From NCBI RefSeq assembly GCF_026250525.1, contig NZ_CP111043.1, positions 2,458,501 to 2,522,500 of the forward strand: 64,000 nt of DNA. Direction: 5' to 3'. The translations under genes and the position numbers were made by a program. Under the pieces are notes generated by a model. The model worked only from the letters and a program-made list of their open reading frames with translations, was not told the origin of the DNA and did no database searches. The stretch comes from Chondrinema litorale. GTDB lineage: Bacteria; Bacteroidota; Bacteroidia; Cytophagales; Flammeovirgaceae. Position 1 is the first letter of the stretch. Every line of letters starts with the position of its first letter. Below, in pieces: positions 35,440 through 45,390 of this stretch.

Positions 35440-36813
35440 TTATTGATTACTATATACAGGTGGCTCCATTTGTTGCCATCTTTTCTTCTTATTTTTTTTC
35501 TTTTTGCTTGTCGATTTTAATAATCCTGAGTCTTGAATTATAAATATACCCATTGCAAAAAATGGAAGTATAGGTATTTTAAATCGGGCAAGTGCTCCAA
35601 AATTCATACTCGTAAAACCTACAACAAAACCTAGAATAATAGTAAAACTCAAACAGAGCGTAACCTCAGGGTTAGAAAATAAGGATTTCAATAGTTTGAA
35701 AGGGCCAGCTTTTATCAACATATAAATTGTTATTAAAAGGAATAAGAGACTTTCAAAAGCTGAAACCAACATCACAATGTTATTTACTTCCCACAAATAA
35801 GGTCTAAAAAGCGTAACATTCACGCTTTCGGGAAGCTTTTTAAGCATACCTAAAGGCGTATATTCAATTTCTCCTAGATGATATGTGGAGGCATCAGTTC
35901 GTCTACCATGGTCTGTGTGGAAACCGCCAATTCTTTGGGTAATGGTATCTATTGAGTTGTATTTTTGAGTTTCTTCAGCAATGTTACTTATAAGCAAGTA
36001 GCCAAGAACAACAATAAAAACGGATATTACTGGCAAGGCAAGCAGTTTAATTGCAAAGTTTTTAATTTTGCTGATAAACTTTTCATACCCCCATAAAAGT
36101 AAGGCTGGTAAAAAGGTATACAGTATATAAGGTTTTAAGCCTAGTATAATATTCGCAAAAACATAAATGCTAATAATAAAAAATGGTTTGCCTTTTCTGT
36201 TTGTAAATAAGCCAAACACCCCGTGAGCTAAAAAACCTAAGGAGCCTAAGGTAATTGTATCTTTTAAAAGTCCTGAACCCCAGAATATGAGAGAGGGCGC
36301 CCAAAAAATAGCAATGGCAAAAGCTCTATTTAAGTGTGGGTAGAACCAAAGCATGGCCTGATATAACTTCCAAGTGCCTAGAAAAACAAAAAAGGCAAAT
36401 AAAAATGAAATAGCTAAGTATGAATTGAAAGTTAGGAAAGAAGCAAAACCGGCTATTTTGGTAAGGTACCACTCTTCACCAGACTTAAAAAAACGTGTTC
36501 TAATTGTATAATTAATGGTTTCTGCGGTGTATTCTCTTGGGTCTAACCAGAACATTTCCCAAGCAACTTTAGGCTTTTCTAATAATGCATGCCAGAAAAT
36601 AGAACCACCATTATAATAGTCAAACGTGTCTCCACCTCCGTAATAGAACTGGTAAATTAAGGCAAATACCAAAGCACCAAACAGCTTCATATACAAAGCT
36701 GGCAAGTAATAAGGCTTGGTAGAAGCATTTGTTAACCGCCTTTTAAGAAGTAGAGCAATTAGAATGACAATCCCTGCATATAAAGGCCCTAGGAAAAAAT
36801 CCTTTAATTCCAT
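35440..36813 (-). CDS. Polytopic membrane protein, possibly GT-C-like
   Basis: This 457-residue protein has about ten transmembrane helices. Between helices 2 and 3 lies a charged, aromatic loop YYGGGDTFDYYNGG (about 57-70), and further on FWGSGLLKDTITLGSL (about 174-189). An acidic residue in the first outer loop plus a GxxKD motif recalls GT-C glycosyltransferases or polysaccharide polymerases, but this is inference without a named family. A basic lysine-rich C-terminus (KKKKNKKKR) faces the cytoplasm. It starts 53 bases after the fusion gene on the same strand, so both may be one operon. Confidence 0.65.
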   Translation of the reverse strand: MELKDFFLGPLYAGIVILIALLLKRRLTNASTKPYYLPALYMKLFGALVFALIYQFYYGGGDTFDYYNGGSIFWHALLEKPKVAWEMFWLDPREYTAETINYTIRTRFFKSGEEWYLTKIAGFASFLTFNSYLAISFLFAFFVFLGTWKLYQAMLWFYPHLNRAFAIAIFWAPSLIFWGSGLLKDTITLGSLGFLAHGVFGLFTNRKGKPFFIISIYVFANIILGLKPYILYTFLPALLLWGYEKFISKIKNFAIKLLALPVISVFIVVLGYLLISNIAEETQKYNSIDTITQRIGGFHTDHGRRTDASTYHLGEIEYTPLGMLKKLPESVNVTLFRPYLWEVNNIVMLVSAFESLLFLLITIYMLIKAGPFKLLKSLFSNPEVTLCLSFTIILGFVVGFTSMNFGALARFKIPILPFFAMGIFIIQDSGLLKSTSKKKKNKKKRWQQMEPPVYSNQ

Positions 36814-36866
36814 TAAATAGTTTAAAAAATCCTTTAAACTATAATGCTTTATTTCCTCATTTATTT

Positions 36867-39800
36867 TTATCTGCCTATTCCAAATCCAAGACCGAAAGTG
36901 AAAAGAACACTTTCTTCTTCTGAAGTAGCCGCAGTTAGCGAAAGGGTATAAGATTTAACAATTGGAACCAAGTAAATTCCACCACCAAAACCAGTATGCC
37001 AATTATTGCTATACATAACTGTGCCTGTATTAATATCTGAGTCAGGTTCGTCAAACCAAACCCTGCCAGAGTCTACAAAACCAACAAAGCCTAATACAAA
37101 TGGAAGTACTGGGTTTTTAATAGTACCTACTGGAATACGCGCTTCTGTATTAAAATATAAGCTTGAAGTACCTGCAAAACGATTTCTTAAATATCCTCTT
37201 AGATTACTCTTTTGACCGAGGTTGGCATATTTAAAATAAGGAATGTTATCGCCAGTGTTTTTAGCACCGCCTACTTTAAATGCGAGCGTAAGAATTCTGA
37301 ATGTGGAATAATATTCAGCAAAAGCTTCGCTTAGAGTAAAAAACTTATTGTCTTCATTTAATAACCAGCCACTTTGGTTTTTAAGGTTTAGGCGGAGGCC
37401 TTTAGTAGCATAAACATCGTTGTTTCTAAAGTTAATGTCTAATTCTCCTTGCGCACTTAATATGGTGAGTGGGTCAATGCCCGTAATAGATTCTCCATCT
37501 AAAATGGAATTATCTCTAATTACTGATTGATAATCTTCTAACCTGAATCCGCCTTTAAAGAAACTTTTTACCCAGAATATTCTTCTAGTAAAAATATTTA
37601 CATCTAGACCTTTATAGTTTGTTCTAAAATAATCGTCATCCAAATCTTCTTTCACTGTGCCATTTCCCAAACCGAAATAATTATAGAAGGGAAAAATATT
37701 AGCATAACTACCAGAAGTACCAAGTGACCATTTACCAAAAACATCAGTCCATTCTGAGTGTAGGGTTACCGCTTTGCTTCCTTGAGTTCCTACCTTAAAC
37801 TCGAAACCATATTTTTGTTTAAAAGGCTCTTTTCTAAAACCATGTCTTGTCCAGTCGATTCCAAATTTAAAACCAATACCATCATCTGCATTGAATGACA
37901 ATAGTGGCATTGGCATATAAGTATTGTATTTAAAGCCAGTACGATTGTAAAGGTTTACTCCGGGTTTTTCTGATAACTTATTGACTGTGCTGTTTCCAGC
38001 AGTGAGTTTTGTATCAGTTTTATCATAAACAATAGTAGCTTTTCTTTTTGTAGTTACAGTAGATTCATCAATAATTACATCGTCATCCTCACCTCCAATT
38101 ACCCTGATTTTAATACTTTCTACAGCATTTCCTTTTATATCGAAAACATCTTCACCATCTAATCCATACAGCCTTATTTCATCAGTTTCTGATAGTAAGA
38201 ATAGTCTTTCATAAATCAGTTCTGCATTTTCGGTAATGGTACGGTCTTCTTTTTTCTTCTTATAAACTTTCACATTTACATTACCATCACTTAAGCGCTC
38301 AACCAGAAAGTATTCGTGTTTATTTGAACCAAGCACATCTACTAATTTGGCAAGCATTAAGTAGTGTGTTGTAACGGCACTTTCTAGTTGTTTTCTTCTT
38401 GACTTAAGCTTTGCTCTAATCACATTTCCCTGAACAGGAATAATTTCTGGTGGGAAAGTTTCTATTGCAGAATCTATTACAGATTCAGTAATTTCTTCTG
38501 TTAATTCTTTAGTAATATTTAGCCAGTCTTCTTTTTCTAGGGAAGTTAACAAGAGTCTGTCTAGGTGTCTGGCAGGCCAGTTTAAACTTTTAATACCTTT
38601 AAAGTTATAAGAGAAGTTTTGGATGTTTGGTCTTGCCCATTCTCTATCAGCTAGATAAGGTATTAAGCCATCCCATTTAGAAAAACTGTGGTCTCTATCT
38701 CTCGGAATAGGATAAAATATTTCTTTGTCTTCTCCTTCATAAAGAGCCCACTTCCAGTTGTCGGGATGCCTTCCCCAATCGCCAATGAGCATGTCAAAAA
38801 TCCTAGCTTTAGCAAAGCTACGTGCATCAACATATACATCATTGTCATCATATATTTTTCGAAACATGGTGAAGCTCCTATCTACATCATCTGCATTATG
38901 AAATCCAGGGACACCATTTTTCGGTTTACTTGGGTCATCTTCAAGCATACCAAATAAGTTTGTATAAGTTTTTCTGTAAACTCCCAATCGAGGATTATCT
39001 GGTAGAATGTATAGTTTAGGGCGAGCATGTAAAATATCAGTAGCATCTAACATTCTGGATACGGGCATTGCTCCGTAAGGCTGTTGCGTGGCCGTCATTT
39101 CTCTGAGTAAAGATACTACCACTGTTTCTCTAAGTTCTGGAGGTAAAGCTTTTATCGGGTCTTTATTCACAGACCTAAAAGTATATTCTTTACCATCTGT
39201 GGCCTTAAATTTTAAAGAAGTAGTTTGTCTACCTCCGCCAACGGCATAGGGTGTTAAACCTCCTTTTACAGTATCAAGATCGATATAAGGAATTTTTACA
39301 GGGGTTGTCCAGCTTTTACGATACAGGTTACCCAAGAAAAATCTTTTAATTAATCCAGCTCCATAAGCTCCTCCATTTACAACTATAGAATCGTCTACAG
39401 TAATGGAAGTGGTTTTATTATCTACTACTTCTTCTTTACATGGGTTGTACTGAAAGTTTTGGGGAGTGGTAGTTGAGTCAGAATCATCGCAAGGAGATTT
39501 AAAAAGTAAATGTTGATTGTCAGCAGTAAACTGTTTATCGTCTAACAAATAAGTAATCTGGTTTACACTTCCATCTGGATAATACTCAAGTGCCAGAAAA
39601 CCAAAGCCCTTTTTTTTGTATAAAGTAGAGCTTTTCTTCCTCATAGGTTCCTTCTTCATTAAGCTACCAGAAACCAATTGGTAATTACTATTTTGCTCTA
39701 TTAGCTGAAGGTTATAATCATGAGCAGCAGCGAATACTAACCCTTTTTTGAATATAAAATGTTTTTGTAAAGCACTTACAAGGTTGCTGTATTCAGGATA

Positions 39801-40580
39801 AGCCATGTCTTTAGTGGTGCCCACATTTTGTCTATAAGCGGTATAAAAAGAGCCAACTACCGGAAGTGGAACATTATTATTGTTTGGAAACAAATGCATT
39901 TTTGGCGTAGAATAGCCACCATAAATACCACCTGAAAATACCGGGTGATGTGAAACGACTAGTAAGTTTTTATTTCTTGTATCTTCAATCTCATCTGTAA
40001 TCTCTTCAAGTAGTTCTTCCTTTTCAATTACTTTGCAGTCTGTATTGGTAGAAATAGGTTTGTTATAAGGATGAATCCACCATTGAGAGTTAAAGGCGAT
40101 AACTCTAACATGTGGTGCAATATCTAAAACTGTAGGGCCAGGACAAGAACCATCTGGAATTAAAAAAGCATCTTTTCCAGCATGTTCTTCAATGTAGTCA
40201 TACAAATCTTCTACATTTTTTTGCCCGCCTTTTCCTGAGTTATCCCAGTCTAGATCTCCGGGCACAAAATAGATTTTCCCTTTAGGGTTTGCTCCCAAAC
40301 TCAAAAGGATATCCATTTTTTCTTTGTCTTCTGCACTTAGGTCTTTTAGACTGCCAGTATTGTTTATAATGTCGCCTAAGTGAATCACAGAGAAATCTCC
40401 ATCAAAATCATCTAGAAAACTTTTAAAGGCTTTTAGGTTGTCCAGATTCTTATTTTCTACACTGGTATTACCAATAAGGAAAACAGTATGTTTTGTAGCC
40501 TGTTTAGTTTGAGCGTGTAAATTGTTATTAATTGTCAGAGAAAATAGTATTGCTACTACACAAAAAAATAATTTGTTCAT
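36867..40580 (-). CDS. Metallophosphoesterase-like / kinase-like / outer-membrane barrel fusion protein
   Basis: This 1237-residue protein begins with a signal peptide ending LHAQ. Residues about 28-330 form a calcineurin-like phosphoesterase with altered ligands: IGNTS for DxH, HLGDIINN, PGDLDW for GNHD, VVSHHP, AAHDYN for GHxH. Residues about 390-800 match no family I know but contain kinase-like motifs: EYTFRSVNKDP (about 465), DMLIGDWGRHPDNW (about 597-610) and RDRDHSFS (about 628-635). These recall the catalytic and metal loops of HipA, CotH, FAM20 or PI4K-type kinases. A short DGEDVFDIKG/GGEDDDVI repeat follows near 810. Residues about 880-1237 look like an Omp85/D15-type barrel (GQKSNLRGY). 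Probably outer-membrane anchored. Confidence 0.75.
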   Translation of the reverse strand: MNKLFFCVVAILFSLTINNNLHAQTKQATKHTVFLIGNTSVENKNLDNLKAFKSFLDDFDGDFSVIHLGDIINNTGSLKDLSAEDKEKMDILLSLGANPKGKIYFVPGDLDWDNSGKGGQKNVEDLYDYIEEHAGKDAFLIPDGSCPGPTVLDIAPHVRVIAFNSQWWIHPYNKPISTNTDCKVIEKEELLEEITDEIEDTRNKNLLVVSHHPVFSGGIYGGYSTPKMHLFPNNNNVPLPVVGSFYTAYRQNVGTTKDMAYPEYSNLVSALQKHFIFKKGLVFAAAHDYNLQLIEQNSNYQLVSGSLMKKEPMRKKSSTLYKKKGFGFLALEYYPDGSVNQITYLLDDKQFTADNQHLLFKSPCDDSDSTTTPQNFQYNPCKEEVVDNKTTSITVDDSIVVNGGAYGAGLIKRFFLGNLYRKSWTTPVKIPYIDLDTVKGGLTPYAVGGGRQTTSLKFKATDGKEYTFRSVNKDPIKALPPELRETVVVSLLREMTATQQPYGAMPVSRMLDATDILHARPKLYILPDNPRLGVYRKTYTNLFGMLEDDPSKPKNGVPGFHNADDVDRSFTMFRKIYDDNDVYVDARSFAKARIFDMLIGDWGRHPDNWKWALYEGEDKEIFYPIPRDRDHSFSKWDGLIPYLADREWARPNIQNFSYNFKGIKSLNWPARHLDRLLLTSLEKEDWLNITKELTEEITESVIDSAIETFPPEIIPVQGNVIRAKLKSRRKQLESAVTTHYLMLAKLVDVLGSNKHEYFLVERLSDGNVNVKVYKKKKEDRTITENAELIYERLFLLSETDEIRLYGLDGEDVFDIKGNAVESIKIRVIGGEDDDVIIDESTVTTKRKATIVYDKTDTKLTAGNSTVNKLSEKPGVNLYNRTGFKYNTYMPMPLLSFNADDGIGFKFGIDWTRHGFRKEPFKQKYGFEFKVGTQGSKAVTLHSEWTDVFGKWSLGTSGSYANIFPFYNYFGLGNGTVKEDLDDDYFRTNYKGLDVNIFTRRIFWVKSFFKGGFRLEDYQSVIRDNSILDGESITGIDPLTILSAQGELDINFRNNDVYATKGLRLNLKNQSGWLLNEDNKFFTLSEAFAEYYSTFRILTLAFKVGGAKNTGDNIPYFKYANLGQKSNLRGYLRNRFAGTSSLYFNTEARIPVGTIKNPVLPFVLGFVGFVDSGRVWFDEPDSDINTGTVMYSNNWHTGFGGGIYLVPIVKSYTLSLTAATSEEESVLFTFGLGFGIGR

Positions 40581-40749
40581 TAGCTATAAATGAAAATGTA
40601 GTGTATGAATTTAATCCAATAGGGGAATTAAATTAATTAAAGTCAAATTTTTACAAAAGTAGATAGTCTGGTAATTATAGTAGATTTCATAGCCACTATT
40701 ATTTAACCAATTGAAATAGCGCATAAAAGTTTTCAAATTTTAATATTTT

Positions 40750-41964
40750 ATGAAAAGTATCCGAATCTCTTTTAAAAATAATTCTGATGAAAATTTATCA
40801 GGAATTGTCGAATTACCAGTAAACCAGAAAGCAAAAAGCTTTGCCATTTTTGCACATTGCTTTACCTGTAATAAAAACTTTAAGGCAATAAATAACATAA
40901 GTAATGCACTAACCCATTCTGGAATTGGTGTTTTGAGATTCGATTTTACAGGGCTGGGTGAAAGTGAAGGTGAGTTTGAAAATACTAATTTTTCTTCTAA
41001 TTCAGATGATATCATTTCTGCAGCAACCTATCTGCAAAATAATTATAAAGCTCCAGAAATACTTATTGGCCATTCTCTTGGTGGTGCCGCTGCATTATTG
41101 GCAAAAAAATCAATTCCATCGGTTAAAGCTGTCGTGACAATTGGTGCTCCATATGAGCCTGTACATGTTACAGCCTTATTTAAAAATAAAGTGGAAGATA
41201 TTGAAGTTGATGGAATTGCAGAAGTAAATATTGGTGGACGAAACTTCTTTATCAAGAAACAATTGCTAGACGATATTGAAAATCAGAACTTACTACATGT
41301 GATACATAATCTAAATGCAGCCATTTTAGTCATGCACGCACCAGAAGACGAAGTAGTTGCATTAGATAATGCTACACAAATATTTAAAGCAGCTAAGCAT
41401 CCGCGTAGTTTTTTAGCTTTAGATGGAGCCGATCACCTAATTAGTAACAAAGCGGATTCTTTATATGCTGGTAATTTGATTGCACAGTGGGCTTCAAAAT
41501 ACATGGAGAAAGAAGTAGACGAAGTTGATTTGGATACAGAAGGAGATGTAGTAGTGAGAACAGAGATTGACTCTTTTACAACAGATATAAAAGCTGGTGG
41601 GCATTACCTAACTGCTGATGAACCTACAAATGTTGGCGGAAATGATTTAGGACCAACTCCATATGGATTATTACTTTCTAGTTTGGGAGCTTGTACCAGT
41701 ATGACTTTAAAAATGTATGCAGAACGCAAAAAATGGGATTTAAAAGAAGTAAGAGTTCATTTAAAACATACTAAGGTACATGCAAGTGACTGCGAGGATT
41801 GTGCAGATAAGTCTAAGAAAATAGATGAAGTAAAAAGAGAAATAGAATTAGAAGGTAATTTAGATGAAGCTCAAAGAAAACGTTTATTAGAGATTGCAGA
41901 TAAATGTCCGGTACATCAAACACTACATGAACATGTAGTTGTTAACTCATCTTTGAGAAAATGA
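40750..41964 (+). CDS. Bifunctional alpha/beta-hydrolase / OsmC-family protein
   Basis: Residues 1-255 form an alpha/beta hydrolase with oxyanion HCFTC and nucleophile elbow IGHSLGG (about 98-104), with likely Asp and His in HAPEDEV and DGADHLI (about 235). Residues 260-404 form an OsmC/Ohr-like domain containing the redox motif SLGACTSMTLKMYA (about 312-325) and a second cysteine in KCPVHQTL (about 387-394). The pair of cysteines fits peroxide or hydroperoxide reduction. The fusion is known in bacteria, so the domains may act in one detoxification or thioester path; the substrate is unknown. Cytoplasmic, monocistronic. Confidence 0.9.
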   Translation: MKSIRISFKNNSDENLSGIVELPVNQKAKSFAIFAHCFTCNKNFKAINNISNALTHSGIGVLRFDFTGLGESEGEFENTNFSSNSDDIISAATYLQNNYKAPEILIGHSLGGAAALLAKKSIPSVKAVVTIGAPYEPVHVTALFKNKVEDIEVDGIAEVNIGGRNFFIKKQLLDDIENQNLLHVIHNLNAAILVMHAPEDEVVALDNATQIFKAAKHPRSFLALDGADHLISNKADSLYAGNLIAQWASKYMEKEVDEVDLDTEGDVVVRTEIDSFTTDIKAGGHYLTADEPTNVGGNDLGPTPYGLLLSSLGACTSMTLKMYAERKKWDLKEVRVHLKHTKVHASDCEDCADKSKKIDEVKREIELEGNLDEAQRKRLLEIADKCPVHQTLHEHVVVNSSLRK

Positions 41965-42039
41965 TCATCTAAAGGTGTTAACTTTCGTAGTAAAAGCTTA
42001 CATGTTAATTAATGGTTTTTTCATTTTTAATCTCTGATC

Positions 42040-42972
42040 ATGAAACCCTTTTTTAAAATACAACACCTTTTTACTGCCTTTATATTATTTATATCTACGG
42101 TATCATTTGCTCAAAACTTCTCCGGTAATTATGTATTAAAGGTCGATCCTTCTGCTGCTACTATGCAATTAAGCGATCAAGGAAATGGTACTTATGCCGG
42201 ATACATTACAGGACCCTCTGGTAAAATAGACATAACAGGAAGGGTACAGCAAGGAATACTAGCAGGAGATGTTTCGACCAATACTGGTAAATGTTCTTTT
42301 GCGATTATGCAAAATGGGAATGATTATGTGCTTTCAACAACAAATTACGATGCTTATGGCAGACCAATGCCAGCAACTACCACTTATTTATACTTTGTAA
42401 AAAATGGTGTAAATAATAGTGCTCAGCCAACAGTTTCCAATCAAATTTACTTTAATGGGATTAAAGCATCATCCTCATCAATAAGTCAACTAGAAAATTA
42501 CTACAGAGTAAAAGTGATGAATGGCAGGTATTGGTACGATAACGTATCTGGAATGTGGGGTTTAGAAGGAGGTCCAACTTTAGGTGTTTTGTTACCAAAT
42601 CTTCAATTAGGTGGTCAGTTAAGAGCAAATGCTTCTAATGGTAATACAAATGTGTTTATAAATGGTAGAAACCTACCTCAACAAGATTTAATGGTATTGC
42701 AGTCTGTTTTGGGTTATATACAGCCGGGTAGATATTGGATTGATGGGAATGGCAACGCTGGAAAAGAAGGAGGTCCTGCTTTAATAAATTTAAGACAAGC
42801 TGTAGCTGCTAATCAGCAAAGCAATACTAATTACAATACTGGTGGTAATAATAATTCTAATTCTGGTAGTAAGAATACCTTTTACCGAAATAGCTATACA
42901 GGAATTGGTGCAGGTTCAGATGGAGAGACATCTTATGTAATAGGAGACGGTTTTAGTTATATCGGAAATTAA
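42040..42972 (+). CDS. Secreted protein with repeats resembling plant XLG module
   Basis: The 310-residue protein has a signal peptide ending SFAQ. It then has a beta-rich N-terminal part (about 26-130), and from about 160 an internal repeat: GRYWYDNVSGMWGLEGGP and later GRYWIDGNGNAGKEGGP, separated by a stretch with NASNGNTNVFINGR and QQDLMVLQSV. From memory, this order is close to the cysteine-rich N-terminal segment of plant extra-large G proteins (YWYD...GLWG, ASNGNT.V.INGR...L, HYW.D..G...EG). A low-complexity Asn/Ser linker and a short tail end the protein. Function unknown; export is likely. Confidence 0.65.
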   Translation: MKPFFKIQHLFTAFILFISTVSFAQNFSGNYVLKVDPSAATMQLSDQGNGTYAGYITGPSGKIDITGRVQQGILAGDVSTNTGKCSFAIMQNGNDYVLSTTNYDAYGRPMPATTTYLYFVKNGVNNSAQPTVSNQIYFNGIKASSSSISQLENYYRVKVMNGRYWYDNVSGMWGLEGGPTLGVLLPNLQLGGQLRANASNGNTNVFINGRNLPQQDLMVLQSVLGYIQPGRYWIDGNGNAGKEGGPALINLRQAVAANQQSNTNYNTGGNNNSNSGSKNTFYRNSYTGIGAGSDGETSYVIGDGFSYIGN

Positions 42973-42991
42973 GACTTACAAAAAGCATAAA

Positions 42992-43025
42992 AAAATAGGT
43001 TGACTAAACTTAGTCAACCTATTTT
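42992..43025. terminator. Bidirectional terminator
   Basis: A near-perfect 16-bp stem AAAATAGGTTGACTAA/TTAGTCAACCTATTTT with a two-base loop lies between converging genes, preceded by A and followed by T residues. Confidence 0.85.
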
Positions 43026-43058
43026 TAATGGTATGAATATTATTTAAAGCTTTTTCAA

Positions 43059-44276
43059 TTATTGAGCTTCAACGACAACTTCATCGCTTTCGTCATCAGA
43101 ACCACCTTCTGTAACTGCTGAGATAGTAATAGTTCCATCTGTACCTACAGTTAATTCAGTTATTTTCGTCATAACAAAGTATTCGTCACCATAAAGAATA
43201 GTTCTCATAAGTATAACATCACCAACTTCAAAACCACTGATATTTTCAACTTCATCAACTTCTTCATTTAAATAAGCTCTTTCTAATTGTAGGTAATTTA
43301 AACCAGACTCATAAATAGTTGCATCTGAAGCCTTTTTGAAGTAAGTCTCATTTCTAACATCCCATTCAGAAATTACATCTGCAAAGAAGTTAGTAGTAGT
43401 CTCATCACTTGGAGCTGCGAAAGTTACTCCGTTTGTATCATCTACATAATACATTAAGATTACACCTTCTTGATCATTTGTTGCTTCACTTTGAGTTAAA
43501 GTACCTTCAACACCGAAGAAACTACCTGTAGCAGATGCTTGAGCACCAAAAGTGAAAGTTTCTGGAGTATCAAGTGGATTAGAAACCCAGTATTTTTTTG
43601 TAAGAGTTAAACCACTTTTATCAGTAATAGTAACAATATAGTACTCACCTTCTAGTGTTTCACTAAAGTCGTAAGTAAATGATTTGGCATCGTCAAAAGT
43701 AGTAATAGAAGTAATTTCTGTATCAGCACCTTCGCTAATTCTATCGATAACTACTTCAGATAAACCAATATTAGATTCGATGTTGAAGTCAATGCTTACT
43801 GTTTCATCTACAGTACCAATAGAGTCAACTTCTGTAGCTGTACCATCTTCAGTAAAGCTGATAGTAAGTGTTGCCTCAGAAATCTTTACATCAAATGACT
43901 GAGTAGTTTCAAGGTCATTTTTGTCAAGAACCGTTAGGTCAAAAGTTAATGTTTCACCAATGTCTGTTAAACTGTTTGATGTAAATGTGTAAGTAAATAA
44001 ATCTGATTCACTATTAGTAAAGTCGCTTTCCTTAGTATATAAAGGAGTTGCATTACCTTGTAGGCTAAGCTCTATACTTTTGATTTTAGCTGTAGCAATA
44101 ACATTAGCTGAGATAGTAATTGATTCATCATAGTTTACTTCAGATGGAATTGAGCTGCTAAGAGAAATTGAAGGAACTGGATCTACACCATCGTCACCCT
44201 CATCATCGCAACTAAAGAAAAAAGCACTAAGTGCTGTAAGTAGGATGATTTGTTTAATCCAATTGAATTTTTTCAT
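43059..44276 (-). CDS. Ig-like surface lipoprotein, unknown function
   Basis: The 405-residue protein has a lipobox near residue 23 (AFFFSC) followed by an acidic stretch, as in surface-exposed lipoproteins of Bacteroidota. Two beta-sandwich (Ig-like) repeats occupy about 35-230 (PSISLSSSIPSEVNYDESITISANV first). A C-terminal domain (about 235-390) shows no known motif, and the end is acidic. It is Ser/Thr/Glu-rich and probably at the cell surface. No catalytic motif is seen; it may be a ligand-binding or adhesion protein. Confidence 0.7.
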   Translation of the reverse strand: MKKFNWIKQIILLTALSAFFFSCDDEGDDGVDPVPSISLSSSIPSEVNYDESITISANVIATAKIKSIELSLQGNATPLYTKESDFTNSESDLFTYTFTSNSLTDIGETLTFDLTVLDKNDLETTQSFDVKISEATLTISFTEDGTATEVDSIGTVDETVSIDFNIESNIGLSEVVIDRISEGADTEITSITTFDDAKSFTYDFSETLEGEYYIVTITDKSGLTLTKKYWVSNPLDTPETFTFGAQASATGSFFGVEGTLTQSEATNDQEGVILMYYVDDTNGVTFAAPSDETTTNFFADVISEWDVRNETYFKKASDATIYESGLNYLQLERAYLNEEVDEVENISGFEVGDVILMRTILYGDEYFVMTKITELTVGTDGTITISAVTEGGSDDESDEVVVEAQ

Positions 44277-44474
44277 GAAAAACTAGTTAGTGTTAGGTTG
44301 TAAAATACATACAGGAACTTCCTGTACTTGACCTAATGCGAATTCCATGAAAATTTTATATTGGGAAAAATATTGCCTTGTAAGGAAGTATAAATTAATG
44401 CACTATTTCGACTAGAAATTACTTTAATCTATCTTCAAAAAACTTAACATTACTTTACATTTAATTTAGTAAAA

Positions 44475-45230
44475 CTACTTTAATCCTCTTTTTACAAACT
44501 TTATAAACTCAGAGAATGTATTTTTATCTGTAAAAACTTTTGCAGCTATGTTGAAGTAATCTTTTACTCCGAATGATAACTTTTTATGTTCGTTTTCTTC
44601 TTTATCAATACTTTGTAGAAATTCTTCTTTAATTTTTTCTTGTCTTGCCTCCCTATTATTTTTCTCTTCCTTTTTTTCTTTTAATAAATCATCCAAATCT
44701 GGTTTTTCAAATTTATCTTCTTTGGTGAGCTCATCTGCTATTTTGAACCTTCTTTGTGCAGATTCTTTATAACCCATTTGTTCTTCGAGCATACCAAGGT
44801 TATTGTGGGCTATTTCATCGGTTGGGTCAAGCTCTATTGCTTTCTTGTAATCAGCGATTGCTTCTTCTGTTTTACCAATTTTGGCTTTTATAAAAGCACG
44901 ACTTGAGAAACGATAAGGGTTTGTGCCATCTAAGTTTATGGCTTTATCTAGGTCTTTAATTGCTTCTTCGTGTCTGCCAGATAGATGCAAGGTAATACCT
45001 CTTTCGCTATAAAGATTGGCATCTTGTGGAGATAGCTGAATGCTTTTATTAAAGTCTTGATATGCTTTCTGGTACATCTCTAATTTTATATAAGCCAAAC
45101 CTCTGTTATAATAGGTTGCTACATCATTAGGTTCTGCACTCAGTGCTTGTGTAAAATCACCTATTGCTTCATCAAACTTGCCCGCCTTGCAGCGCTCTAC
45201 TCCAGAAAGAAAATGTATGTTTTGTGCCAT
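44475..45230 (-). CDS. Tetratricopeptide repeat protein
   Basis: The 251-residue soluble protein carries about four TPR motifs in residues 5-150, for example EAIGDFTQALSAEPNDVATYYNRGLAYIK (about 20-48) and EAIADYKKAIELDPTDEIAHNNLG. A highly charged coiled-coil-like segment (about 165-215) and a short aromatic C-terminus follow. TPR proteins mediate protein contacts; no partner is evident. No signal peptide. It is divergent from the TRAP small permease. Confidence 0.85.
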   Translation of the reverse strand: MAQNIHFLSGVERCKAGKFDEAIGDFTQALSAEPNDVATYYNRGLAYIKLEMYQKAYQDFNKSIQLSPQDANLYSERGITLHLSGRHEEAIKDLDKAINLDGTNPYRFSSRAFIKAKIGKTEEAIADYKKAIELDPTDEIAHNNLGMLEEQMGYKESAQRRFKIADELTKEDKFEKPDLDDLLKEKKEEKNNREARQEKIKEEFLQSIDKEENEHKKLSFGVKDYFNIAAKVFTDKNTFSEFIKFVKRGLK

Positions 45231-45390
45231 ATTGCAAAAGTATAAACCCTATTTTAATTTATACAACATATCTTCAGACCTTTTGTGCCATATAAAATCA
45301 GCATTCACACAGAATAATTAAGATGTAAACTTTTATAAAGCTTATTTTAACAAATCAAAATATTAGATTTAGAGATATTTTGTGCGATAT

